From contig CAVRUQ010000011.1 of NCBI GenBank assembly GCA_963724405.1, forward strand, positions 434,001 to 498,000: a stretch of DNA of 64,000 nucleotides. The letters are read 5' to 3'. The notes below the pieces were generated by a model that made no database searches, was not told where the DNA came from, and saw only the letters and a program-made list of their open reading frames with translations. Position 1 is the stretch's first letter. Every line of letters begins with the position of its first letter. The position numbers and the translations under genes were made by a program. This document shows, piece after piece, positions 16,786 to 24,964 of this stretch. This DNA comes from CAVQBJ01 sp963724405. Lineage in GTDB: Bacteria > Actinomycetota > Thermoleophilia > Solirubrobacterales > Solirubrobacteraceae.

Positions 16786-17940
16786 GTGATCATTGGCGTC
16801 CCCACCGAGATCAAGCCGGACGAGTACCGCGTCGCGATCACCCCGGCCGGGGTCCGCGAGCTCGTCTCGCACGGCCACGAGGTGCTCATCCAGGCCGGCG
16901 CCGGTCTCGGGAGCGCGATCACGGATGCGCAGTACACCGACCAGGGCGCCCGCACCGTGCCCGACGCCGAGGCGGTGTTCGCCCGGTCCGAGCTCGTCCT
17001 GAAGGTCAAGGAGCCCCAGCCGTCCGAGGTGGCCCTCCTGCGCAGCGGCACGACGCTGTTCACCTACCTGCACCTGGCCGCTGCCGGCGAGCTGACACGC
17101 GGGCTGTGCGAGTCGGGCGCGACCTGCATCGCGTACGAGACGGTCGTCGACGGCGCCGGCCGGCTGCCGCTGCTCGCCCCGATGAGCGAGGTGGCCGGGA
17201 AGATCGCCACGCAGGCGGGGGCGTTCATGCTCGAGAAGCCGCTCGGCGGCCGCGGCATCCTGCTCGGCGGTGTGCCGGGCGTCGCCGCGGCGACGGTGCT
17301 CGTCATCGGCGGCGGCGTCGTGGGCATGAACGCCGCCTTCATCGCGATCGGGATGGAGGCCGACGTGTTCGTCTTCGACCGCTCGGTCGACCGCCTGCGC
17401 GAGCTCGACATCATCTTCGGCGGGCGAGCCTCGACCGTGTTCTCCTCGACGCTGGCCATCGAGGAGATGCTGCCCGCCGCTGACCTGGTCATCGGCGCGG
17501 TGCTCATCCACGGCGCGCGCGCTCCATGGGTCGTCCGGCGCGAGCAGCTGAAGCTGATGAAGGACCACGCGGTGCTCGTCGACGTGTCGATCGATCAGGG
17601 CGGCTGCTTCGAGACCTCGCGTCCGACCACGCACTCCGATCCGACCTTCGAGGAGGAGGGCGTGACGCACTACTGCGTCGCGAACATGCCCGGCGCCGTG
17701 CCGATCACATCGACCTACGCGCTCACGAACGCGACGCTCCCGTACGTGCTCTCGCTCGCGGACCTCGGCGTGGCCGGCGCGATCGCGCGCACGCCGGGCC
17801 TCGCCGCCGGGGTGAACGTGGCCGGCGGCCACGTCACGCATCCGGCCGTGGCCGAGGCGCTCGAGCTGCCCTATGTCGCCTACGGCGCCGACGGGAACGG
17901 CGCCGCCATTCCGGCGCCGGCGGGCGCTCCGCGCCCGTGA
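16786..17940 (+). CDS. ald: Alanine dehydrogenase
   Basis: 384 residues. N-terminal MIIGVPTEIKPDEYRVAITP is the family hallmark; substrate residues Lys and His fall in VLKVKEPQPSE and YLHLA; the NAD-binding motif is VIGGGVVGMNAA (about residue 170). ANMPGAVPITSTYALTNATL near residue 300 is diagnostic. It interconverts alanine and pyruvate with NAD and releases ammonium. GTG start with AAAGGA upstream. It sits 63 bases after the aminotransferase and overlaps the decarboxylase by 4 bases, suggesting it regenerates pyruvate from the alanine made by the aminotransferase. Confidence 0.93.
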   Translation: MIIGVPTEIKPDEYRVAITPAGVRELVSHGHEVLIQAGAGLGSAITDAQYTDQGARTVPDAEAVFARSELVLKVKEPQPSEVALLRSGTTLFTYLHLAAAGELTRGLCESGATCIAYETVVDGAGRLPLLAPMSEVAGKIATQAGAFMLEKPLGGRGILLGGVPGVAAATVLVIGGGVVGMNAAFIAIGMEADVFVFDRSVDRLRELDIIFGGRASTVFSSTLAIEEMLPAADLVIGAVLIHGARAPWVVRREQLKLMKDHAVLVDVSIDQGGCFETSRPTTHSDPTFEEEGVTHYCVANMPGAVPITSTYALTNATLPYVLSLADLGVAGAIARTPGLAAGVNVAGGHVTHPAVAEALELPYVAYGADGNGAAIPAPAGAPRP

Positions 17941-19490
17941 GCGAGGCGGCGGGCGGAGACCGCGACGCCGACGTCCCGTACGTCGACGCCGTGGCGGCGT
18001 ACGTCGACCGCCAGCCGTCGCGCTTCCACGTGCCCGGGCACAAGGGCGGCACCGGCGCCGATCCGGCGCTCGTCGCACTCCTCGGCGAGGGCACGTTCAT
18101 CTACGACGTCCCGCAGGACATCGAGGGCATCGACGTTGGCGAGCCGCCGACGCCGTACGACCGCGCCGAGCTGCTGGCGGCGCGTGCCTACGGCGCCGCG
18201 CAGAGCTGGTTTCTCACCAACGGGGCCACGCAGGGCAACCACGCGCTCTGCCTGGCGCTCGCTCGCGACCGGCCGGTCGTCGTGCAGCGCAACTCGCACG
18301 CGTCGGTGGTCGACGGCCTCGTGTTCAGCGGCGGCCGCCCCCAGTTCGCCGCGCCCGAGTACGACGAGGAGCTCGGGATGGCGCTCTGCGTCACCCCCGC
18401 CACGCTCGCTCGCGCGCTCGAGCTTGCGCCCGGCGCCGAGGCGGCGTTCATCGTCTCGCCGACCTACTACGGGGCCACGGCCGACGTCGCTGCCTGCGCC
18501 GAGGTTGCGCACGCCGCCGGGGCGGCGCTCGTCGTCGATCAGGCCTGGGGACCGCACTTCGGCTTCCACCCCGACGTGCCGGCCTCCGCGCTCGCGCAGG
18601 GCGCCGACGCGATGCTCACCTCGACGCACAAGATCGCGGGCTCGCTCACGCAGAGCGCCATCCTGCACGTGGCCGACAGCCCATGGATCGACCGCATCAA
18701 GCTCGCGCGCGCCGTGCGCCTCGTCCGCTCGACCTCTCCGAGCTCGCTGCTGCTCGCATCGCTCGACGCAGCCCGGCGCCAGCTCGTCACCCACGGGGGC
18801 GAGCTGATCGGCGACAGCCTGCGCCACGGCGCGGCGGTGCGCGAGCGGATCGCGCAGGTGCCCGGGTGCGCGATCGTGCCTGCGCCGGGCAGCGAGTGGC
18901 CGGGCGTCGTCGCCTGGGACCCGATGCGCGTCGTCATCGATCTGCGCGAGAGCGGGCACAGCGGCCACTCGGTGGCCGCGCACCTGCGGCGCCACCCGAT
19001 CGGCCGGTCCGACGGGCCGGTGCAGGTGGAGCTGGCGACGCACGCCACCATCGTGATCGTGCTCGGCGTCAACGAGCCGGCCGACCCGCTGGCGGCGTTC
19101 CCCGATCAGCTCGCCGCGCTCCTGCTCGGACTCGGCCAGGACCGCCCGCCGGCGCCGGTCGCGCGCGCCCCGCAGTTGCGCGAAGGTGAGCCGGCGCTCA
19201 CGCCGCGCGAGGCGTGGGTCGCCGGGAGCCGCCCGGTGCCGGTAGGAGCGGCGGTCGGGCTCATCTCGGCCGAGGCGATCGCCGGCTACCCGCCGGGGAT
19301 CCCGGCGCTGCTGCCGGGCGAGCGGATCACCGCGGAGGTGATCGACCACCTGCGCGAGCTGACGCGCGTCGGCGTGCGACTGCACGGCGCGAGCGATCCC
19401 GAGCTGCGCACGATCGAGACCGTGATCGAGGACGAGCTGCCCCCGCGGCTGCGGGGGGAGGCGAGCGCCTCGGCGGGGCGCGACGCGTGA
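17937..19490 (+). CDS. Orn/Lys/Arg decarboxylase family protein, probable arginine decarboxylase
   Basis: 517 residues, the short Bacillus-type fold-I decarboxylase rather than the 700-residue enterobacterial form. The PLP lysine is Lys232 in TSTHKIAGSL; RFHVPGHKGG at the N-terminus and NGATQGNHAL bind PLP. The C-terminal domain ends with PPGIPALLPGERI, typical of the family. The GTG at 17937 overlaps the ald stop (GTGA). Arginine is the likely substrate because agmatine deiminase and N-carbamoylputrescine amidase follow directly; lysine or ornithine cannot be excluded from sequence alone. Confidence 0.85.
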   Translation: MSEAAGGDRDADVPYVDAVAAYVDRQPSRFHVPGHKGGTGADPALVALLGEGTFIYDVPQDIEGIDVGEPPTPYDRAELLAARAYGAAQSWFLTNGATQGNHALCLALARDRPVVVQRNSHASVVDGLVFSGGRPQFAAPEYDEELGMALCVTPATLARALELAPGAEAAFIVSPTYYGATADVAACAEVAHAAGAALVVDQAWGPHFGFHPDVPASALAQGADAMLTSTHKIAGSLTQSAILHVADSPWIDRIKLARAVRLVRSTSPSSLLLASLDAARRQLVTHGGELIGDSLRHGAAVRERIAQVPGCAIVPAPGSEWPGVVAWDPMRVVIDLRESGHSGHSVAAHLRRHPIGRSDGPVQVELATHATIVIVLGVNEPADPLAAFPDQLAALLLGLGQDRPPAPVARAPQLREGEPALTPREAWVAGSRPVPVGAAVGLISAEAIAGYPPGIPALLPGERITAEVIDHLRELTRVGVRLHGASDPELRTIETVIEDELPPRLRGEASASAGRDA

Positions 19491-20521
19491 GCGCCGGCGG
19501 CGGGGCCGCGTCTCGCATGCCCGCCGAGTGGGAGCGCCACGAGCGCTGCCTGATGGGATGGCCGGCGCGCGACGACATGTGGGGCGAGCGCCTCGGCCGG
19601 GCCCGGCGAGACTACGCGACGGTGGCCAACGCGATCGCCGACCACGAGCCGGTGCTGATGCTCGCGCGCGCGCGGGACGCCAGGGCGGCGCGCGCGGCGT
19701 GCGCCGAGGCCGTGGAGGTGGTCGAGATGCCGCTCGACGACTCCTGGCTGCGCGACAGCGGGCCGATCTTCGTCCGCGACGAGCACGGCGCGCCGGCGGG
19801 CGTGGACTTCGTGTTCAACGCGTGGGGCGAGAAGTTCCTGCCCTACGACGACGACGCGCGGCTGGCCGAGCGGGTGCTCGAGCTGCTCCGCATCCCGCGG
19901 CGGTCGTTCCCGCTCGTGCTCGAGGGCGGCGCGATCACCGTCGACGGGCAGGGCACGCTGATCACGACCGAGTCGGTGCTCCTGAATCGCAATCGCAATC
20001 CGACCGCGACGCGCGCGGAGGTCGAGGCGATCCTGAGCGCCGCGCTCGGCGTCGAGAAGGTGATCTGGCTGGCCGACGGCCTCGTCGAGGACCGCGACAC
20101 CGACGGGCACGTCGACAACGTGTGTCACTTCCTGTCGCCCGGACGCGTCATCGTGCAGACGGTGACCGACCCGGCGAACCCGAACCACGAACGCCTCGCC
20201 GCCAACCGCGAGCTTCTGCGGGCGGCAACCGACGCGCGCGGCCGGCCGCTGGAGGTGCTCGAGCTGGCCCACCTGCCCTACCTGACCGACACGGAGGAGC
20301 CGACGGTGGCGCCGTATCTGAACTTCTACCTGGCCAACGGCGCCGTCGTCGTCCCGGTGAGCGACGAGGGCACCGACGCGGACGCACTCGCAACCATCGC
20401 CCGGGCGCTCCCCGACCGCGAGGTGGTGCCGGTGCCCGGCGCGACACTGGCGCACGGGGGTGGGGGCGTGCACTGCATCACCCAGCAGCAGCCGACCGCT
20501 CGCGGGACGGCGACGCCGTGA
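19487..20521 (+). CDS. aguA: Agmatine deiminase
   Basis: 344 residues of the porphyromonas-type peptidyl-arginine/agmatine deiminase family. It hydrolyses agmatine to N-carbamoylputrescine and ammonium. The nucleophile is Cys330 in GGGGVHCITQQQP; DGHVDNVCHF contains the catalytic His and Asp, and LEGGAITVDGQGT the acidic substrate-binding residues. RMPAEWERHERCLMGWP is the usual N-terminal motif. GTG start overlapping the decarboxylase stop by 4 bases. The match to agmatine-specific members is strong. Confidence 0.94.
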   Translation: MSAGGGAASRMPAEWERHERCLMGWPARDDMWGERLGRARRDYATVANAIADHEPVLMLARARDARAARAACAEAVEVVEMPLDDSWLRDSGPIFVRDEHGAPAGVDFVFNAWGEKFLPYDDDARLAERVLELLRIPRRSFPLVLEGGAITVDGQGTLITTESVLLNRNRNPTATRAEVEAILSAALGVEKVIWLADGLVEDRDTDGHVDNVCHFLSPGRVIVQTVTDPANPNHERLAANRELLRAATDARGRPLEVLELAHLPYLTDTEEPTVAPYLNFYLANGAVVVPVSDEGTDADALATIARALPDREVVPVPGATLAHGGGGVHCITQQQPTARGTATP

Positions 20522-21471
20522 GCGGGCACGAGTTGCGCACCGCGTTGCGTCCGCCGCCGTCGCCGGCGCGGACGCGCCCGGCCGAGCACGAGCCGTTCGT
20601 CATCGGCCTTGTTCAGGATCGCTGGCACCCCGACCCGCTCGAGCACCGCGAGTCGCTCGCCGCCGGGATCAAGCTCGCCGCCGCCCACGGCGCCCAGCTC
20701 GTGTGCCTGCCCGAGCTGACCCTCAGCCGCTACTTCGCCACCGACCCCGAGGGGCTGGACGCCGCGACGAAGCTCGCCGAGCCGATCCCCGACGGCCCGA
20801 CGTGCCGCTTCGCGATCGAGATGGCGACCGAGACCGGCGCCTGGGTGCACGCCTCGCTGTACGAGCGCGCCACCGACGACGGGCTCGGCTACAACACGGC
20901 GATCTGCGTCCGTCCGAACGGCGACCTCGTGGCGCGCACGCGCAAGCTGCACATCCCGCGCACCGCTGGATATCACGAGGACCGCTACTTCCGCCCCGGT
21001 GACACCGGGTATCCGGTCGTCTCGATCGGTCCCGCATCCGTCGGCTTCCCGACCTGCTGGGACCAGTGGTTCCCCGAGCTCGCCCGCGCCTACGCGCTCG
21101 GCGGCGCTCAGCTGCTCGTGTACCCGACGGCGATCGGCTCCGAGCCCGACCACCCCGACTTCGACACGCAGCCGCTGTGGCAGCACATGATCGTTGCCCA
21201 CGGGATCGCCAACGGGCTGTTCGTCGTCGCGGTCAACCGCGTCGGGGTGGAGGAGCCGCTCACGTTCTACGGCTCCTCCTTCATCTCGGACCCGTACGGG
21301 CGCGTGCTGGTGCAGGCGCCGCGCGCCGAGCCGGCGGTGCTCGTCGCCGCGCTCGACCTCGATCAGCGGCGGGACTGGCTCGAGTTGTTTCCGCTGCTGG
21401 CGACGCGGCGGCCGGATACGTACGGGGCGTTGGCGGCGCATCCGACGGCGATACGGGTTGACGACCGCTGA
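20518..21471 (+). CDS. aguB: N-carbamoylputrescine amidase (nitrilase family)
   Basis: 317 residues with the carbon-nitrogen hydrolase triad Glu66 (CLPELTLSRYF), Lys143 (RKLHIPR) and Cys180 (FPTCWDQWFPE). The IPRTAGYHEDRYF segment is typical of AguB. It hydrolyses N-carbamoylputrescine to putrescine, CO2 and ammonium in the cytosol. GTG start with a 4-base overlap on aguA. About 25 extra N-terminal residues (Arg/Pro-rich) precede the core. It is the last gene of the operon, 29 bases before a long hairpin. Confidence 0.94.
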   Translation: MSGHELRTALRPPPSPARTRPAEHEPFVIGLVQDRWHPDPLEHRESLAAGIKLAAAHGAQLVCLPELTLSRYFATDPEGLDAATKLAEPIPDGPTCRFAIEMATETGAWVHASLYERATDDGLGYNTAICVRPNGDLVARTRKLHIPRTAGYHEDRYFRPGDTGYPVVSIGPASVGFPTCWDQWFPELARAYALGGAQLLVYPTAIGSEPDHPDFDTQPLWQHMIVAHGIANGLFVVAVNRVGVEEPLTFYGSSFISDPYGRVLVQAPRAEPAVLVAALDLDQRRDWLELFPLLATRRPDTYGALAAHPTAIRVDDR

Positions 21472-21500
21472 GGGCCTGTTGGGCGGCGCGGTGCGGCGGC

Positions 21501-21542
21501 CCAGGCGTTCTGCAGCCCGGAAAAGGGCTGCCGAACGCCTGG
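21501..21542. terminator. 18-base-arm hairpin terminator, family A copy 1
   Basis: Arms CCAGGCGTTCTGCAGCCC and GGGCTGCCGAACGCCTGG pair at 17 of 18 positions around the loop GGAAAA. It ends the polyamine operon. The inner half matches the hairpin at 23500-23541. The rest of 21543-21743 shows nothing I can name. Confidence 0.8.
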
Positions 21543-21743
21543 TCCGTCGCCCCGCTCACCACTCGCCCGACGGTGGACCGCCACTCCCTTTGATGGCGAC
21601 GCCGCTCACACGGGCGGCCGCGGGTGGTCGACTCGCCCGGAGCTGAACGGTCCGGTCGGTCCCTGGGGGTGGTCGGGGCGGCCGACTCGCCGTTGAAAGC
21701 TGAACTGCTCGGGGACGACCGCTTGGCGGTCGGGGCCTGCCGG

Positions 21744-21941
21744 TCAGCGGCGGTGCTGGAGGTCCTGGCGGTCGGCGGGGCGCAGGAGGAGGGCGTACAT
21801 GCCGGGCGCCGGGGTGCGGCCGGGCTGGTCGAGCCAGGCGCGCACGGCCTGGCGGCTCAGGTGCGGCCGGTGGGGGCGACGTCGAGCGCGGCTGGCCGCG
21901 GGGGCCAAGCGGTGGGCGGAGACGGTGGGCACGATGCTCAT
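21744..21941 (-). CDS. Possible small basic protein, 65 residues
   Basis: Starts at ATG 21941. Over 90 percent of codons end in G or C, which is the coding signature here, and no better frame exists on either strand. The product is very basic (many Arg and His; RARRRPHRPHLSRQAVRAW) with the C-terminal MYALLLRPADRQDLQHRR. No signal peptide, membrane helix or known domain. No clear ribosome site. It is divergent from the secreted protein downstream. I do not recognise a family. Confidence 0.45.
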   Translation of the reverse strand: MSIVPTVSAHRLAPAASRARRRPHRPHLSRQAVRAWLDQPGRTPAPGMYALLLRPADRQDLQHRR

Positions 21942-22149
21942 GACATCTTGACCATCGGCTCGGTCCACCGTGGACTTGAATCTCGCCGAAATTGCGAGAA
22001 CGGGTGCTCCGAATCGCCACGATTCGACGTCCGGACCCCCGCGCCCGGCGTCGCGGGGCTGCGTGCACACCCGGCCGGGGCACGGATACGCCCCCACGGG
22101 TCGCTGCCGCTGCGGTAGCGTGCCGGCCATGCGGGTCCGGGGAGCTCGC

Positions 22150-23409
22150 ATGGAGGCAAACGGACGCACGGAGGCATCGCGACGGTCACGGCCGGCGCGC
22201 GTCGGCTCGGCGCGCGGGCGGTGGGTCGCGCTCGGCGCTCTCGTCTGCGCGGCCGCGCTGCTCGGGTCGCCGGAGGCGGCGGTGGCACAGACCCCAACCG
22301 CCCCCGTGGCGATGGGGCCGAACCTGAACGCGGTGACGCCGGACGCCACGACGACCTGCGGCACGGTCCCGTTTCTCGGTCTCACGTTCGGGGAGCCGAC
22401 GGGCGCCATGTCGTGCAGCTGGACGTCGACCGACCCGACGAGTCTGTCGGCGGGCGACATCCCGCCCGCGAGCGGCACCATCAGCCAGGTGTCGGTGAAG
22501 GTCGGTCCGACGACCGGGCCGATGGCGATCTCGATCATGCGGGCCGAGTTCCAGCCGGTGGACGTCGGCACCGCCAACCAGCACGACCTGATCAGCTGCT
22601 GCACCGGCGTGGGCCAGTCGGCGGTGTTCACGCCGGCGGCCAACTCGATCACGACGGTGCCGGTCGATCTCCCGGTCACGATCTCGGGCACGGACACGAC
22701 GCTCGACACGGTCGACCTCGTCGGCCTGTCGGTGCTCGCCGCGAACGTGCCGGTCCCGGCGGTCGACGACACGCAGCTGATGCCCGAGAACGACCAGCCG
22801 GCCGACGACGTCGAGTACCCCGCGATCCAGGCCAACGACCAGCCGCAGCTCGCCGACGACGGCCTCGGGTACCTGCTGACGATGGACTACGTGTGGAACC
22901 CGCCGGGTGGGACGCCGCCCCCGACGACCCCGGCGGTGCAGACGACCCCGACCACTGGGACGACGCCGACCACCGGGACGACGCCGGGCGTCGGCACGAC
23001 GCACCCGCCGGGCGGCACGAACCCCCCGCCGTCGAACCACCAGTCGACCCCCACGATCACCTTCCCGACGGTGGCCCACCTCGCGACGATCAGCGGCCAC
23101 AACGCCGTCATCCAGCTCGCCTGCGGCGGCGCCCCCTGCGCGGGCACCGTGCGCCTCCAGAACGAGTCCCCGGCGACCGCGGCGGCCACCGGCCGGGCGG
23201 CCAAGAAGAAGAAGCGACACCCGCCCCTGGTCACCTACGCCGCCGGCGCGTTCTCACTCGCCACCGGCCAGTCAGCGGCGGTCGACGCCGCCCTGTCGAC
23301 CAAGGGCAAGCGTCTGGCCCGTCAACACAAGCGAATGAAGGTCTTCGTCAACGTCACCCTCAACGGCTCGGCCCAGGCAACGAGCCACTCCCTGACGCTG
23401 CGTTTCTAA
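22150..23409 (+). CDS. Secreted protein with Thr/Pro-rich linker, unknown function
   Basis: 419 residues. A signal peptide (basic n-region, core WVALGALVCAAALLG, cleavage near AVAQ) is followed by a beta-rich domain (about 45-250), a TTPTTGTTP-type linker of low complexity (about 255-300) and a C-terminal domain (about 310-419) with two Cys (LACGGAPCAG) and a lysine-rich loop (AAKKKKRH). No LPXTG signal or membrane anchor. The ATG at 22150 has GGGGAG 6 bases upstream; one at 22129 is possible. The C-terminal domain style recurs in secreted proteins of Solirubrobacterales-like bacteria, by recollection. Function unknown. Confidence 0.75.
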   Translation: MEANGRTEASRRSRPARVGSARGRWVALGALVCAAALLGSPEAAVAQTPTAPVAMGPNLNAVTPDATTTCGTVPFLGLTFGEPTGAMSCSWTSTDPTSLSAGDIPPASGTISQVSVKVGPTTGPMAISIMRAEFQPVDVGTANQHDLISCCTGVGQSAVFTPAANSITTVPVDLPVTISGTDTTLDTVDLVGLSVLAANVPVPAVDDTQLMPENDQPADDVEYPAIQANDQPQLADDGLGYLLTMDYVWNPPGGTPPPTTPAVQTTPTTGTTPTTGTTPGVGTTHPPGGTNPPPSNHQSTPTITFPTVAHLATISGHNAVIQLACGGAPCAGTVRLQNESPATAAATGRAAKKKKRHPPLVTYAAGAFSLATGQSAAVDAALSTKGKRLARQHKRMKVFVNVTLNGSAQATSHSLTLRF

Positions 23410-23499
23410 TTCCGCCGCCCACCCGGCGGGGCTCGTCCGAGACGAGGGACGGGCTACGCGCTGAGTCGCCCGCCGCCCTCGTGATGACGTTGGGAGGAC

Positions 23500-23541
23500 A
23501 TGCGCGTCCGGCAGCCCTTTTTCGGGCCGCCGGACGCGCAT
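23500..23541. terminator. 18-base-arm hairpin terminator, family A copy 2
   Basis: Arms ATGCGCGTCCGGCAGCCC and GGGCCGCCGGACGCGCAT pair at 17 of 18 positions around TTTTTC. It lies between the convergent secreted-protein gene and the thiolase gene. On the minus strand it reads with an A-rich loop and GGGCTGCCGGACGC, like the hairpin at 21501-21542. Confidence 0.8.
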
Positions 23542-23553
23542 GGCGTCCCAGCG

Positions 23554-24840
23554 TCAGGCGCGCCTCTCGACGATGGCGACGACCCCCTGCCCGCCCGCGG
23601 CACAGATCGAGACGAGCCCGCGCCCCTCGCCGCGTTCAGACAGCGCCTTCGCCAGCGAGGCGACGATTCGCCCGCCGGTCGCCGCGAACGGATGCCCGGC
23701 GGCGAGCGACCCGCCGTTCACGTTGAGCTTGGCGCGGTCGATCGAGCCGAGCGGCTCCGCGCGGCCGAGGCGCTCCTTGCAGAACACCGGGTCCTCCCAG
23801 GCCTTCAGCGTGGCGATCACCTGGGCCGCGAACGCCTCGTGGATCTCGTAGAGGTCGAAGTCCTGCAGCGTCAGCCCGTTGCGGTCGAGCAGCTTGGGCA
23901 CGGCGTAGGCGGGCGCGAGCAGGAGCCCCTCCTCGCCGTGCGTGTACGCCACGGCCGCCGTCTGGGCGTCGACGAGGTGGGCGAGGACGGGCAGGCCGTG
24001 CTCGGCCGCCCATTCGTCGCTGGCCAGCAGGACCGTCGAGGCGCCGTCGGACAGCGGCGTCGAGTTGCCGGCGGTCATCGTGGCCGAGTCGCCCTCGCCG
24101 AAGACCGGCTTGAGCTTCGCGAGCTTCTCAACGGTAGAGTCCGGGCGGAGGTTCTGATCGCGCTGCAGACCGAGGTACGGAGTGACGAGGTCGTCCATGA
24201 AGCCCCGCTCATACGCGGCGGCGAGGTTCTGATGGCTCGCGGCGGCGAGCTCGTCCTGCTCCTCGCGCGTGACGTTCCACTCGCGGGCCGTGATCGCGGT
24301 GTGCGCGCCCATCGACAGGCCTGTGCGCGGCTCGGCATTGCGCGGCACGTCGAGACCGATGAGGTCCGGACGCAGCTTCGCGAGCAGGGCGAGGCGGCCG
24401 GTGTTGCTCTTCGTGCGGCGGACCTCGAGCAGCAGCCGGCGCAGGTCGTCGTCGATCGCGATCGGCGCGTCGCTTGTCGTGTCGACGCCGCCGGCGATGC
24501 CGACGTCGATCTGCCCGAGGGCGATCTTGTTCGCCACCAGGACGGCGGCCTCGATGCCCGTGTCGCAGGCCTGCTGGACGTCGTACGCGGGCGTGGCCGG
24601 GCTGAGCGCGCTCCCGAGCACGCACTCGCGCGTCAGGTTGAAGTCGCGACTGTGCTTGAGCACGGCGCCGGCGACGACCTCGCCGAGTGTCTCGTCCTGG
24701 AGGTTGAAGCGGGCGATCAGACCGTCGAGCGCCGCGGTGAGCATGTCCGAGTTGCTCGCCTCGGCGTAGGGCCCGTCGGACCGGGCGAAGGGGATGCGGT
24801 TGCCGCCGATGATCGCCGCCGGACGGGTGCTCGCGCTCAT
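23554..24840 (-). CDS. Acetyl-CoA acetyltransferase (thiolase, FadA2/FadI-like)
   Basis: 428 residues. Thiolase residues are complete: nucleophile Cys92 in VQQACDTGIEAA, YEIHEAFAAQ with the catalytic His, GHPFAATGGR, and the second Cys in ICAAGGQG. The ATG at 24840 has AAGGAAA upstream. It catalyses reversible thiolysis of 3-ketoacyl-CoA. It is divergent from a FabG4-like reductase and a hotdog dehydratase, exactly the arrangement of M. tuberculosis Rv0243 (fadA2), Rv0242c (fabG4) and Rv0241c (htdX), which supports a role in an acyl-CoA/ACP chain cycle. Confidence 0.9.
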   Translation of the reverse strand: MSASTRPAAIIGGNRIPFARSDGPYAEASNSDMLTAALDGLIARFNLQDETLGEVVAGAVLKHSRDFNLTRECVLGSALSPATPAYDVQQACDTGIEAAVLVANKIALGQIDVGIAGGVDTTSDAPIAIDDDLRRLLLEVRRTKSNTGRLALLAKLRPDLIGLDVPRNAEPRTGLSMGAHTAITAREWNVTREEQDELAAASHQNLAAAYERGFMDDLVTPYLGLQRDQNLRPDSTVEKLAKLKPVFGEGDSATMTAGNSTPLSDGASTVLLASDEWAAEHGLPVLAHLVDAQTAAVAYTHGEEGLLLAPAYAVPKLLDRNGLTLQDFDLYEIHEAFAAQVIATLKAWEDPVFCKERLGRAEPLGSIDRAKLNVNGGSLAAGHPFAATGGRIVASLAKALSERGEGRGLVSICAAGGQGVVAIVERRA

Positions 24841-24879
24841 GGTTTCCTTCCTCGTGATGGACGTACGGGGGAGACGGAC

Positions 24880-24899
24880 CAACGTTTACATCATCGTTG
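24880..24899. promoter_or_regulatory. Dyad in the thiolase/fabG4 divergent promoter region
   Basis: CAACGTTTACATCATCGTTG has five-base arms and lies 40 bases before the thiolase start and 65 before fabG4. The AT-rich stretch that follows (24903-24930, with GGGTATAACTTTTG) is the best candidate for promoter elements in this otherwise GC-rich gap. Confidence 0.35.
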
Positions 24900-24964
24900 A
24901 AGCCTAGGGTATAACTTTTGTTCAAATTCGTGCCGAGCCACGCTGGAAGGGAGCATCTCTCTCG

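Noticed and set aside
15016..18078. Long open frame on the minus strand opposite the polyamine operon (about 1020 codons)
   Set aside because: It is antisense to genes with intact active sites, its composition is Arg/Ala/Gly-rich with no domain, and such frames are common in very GC-rich DNA.
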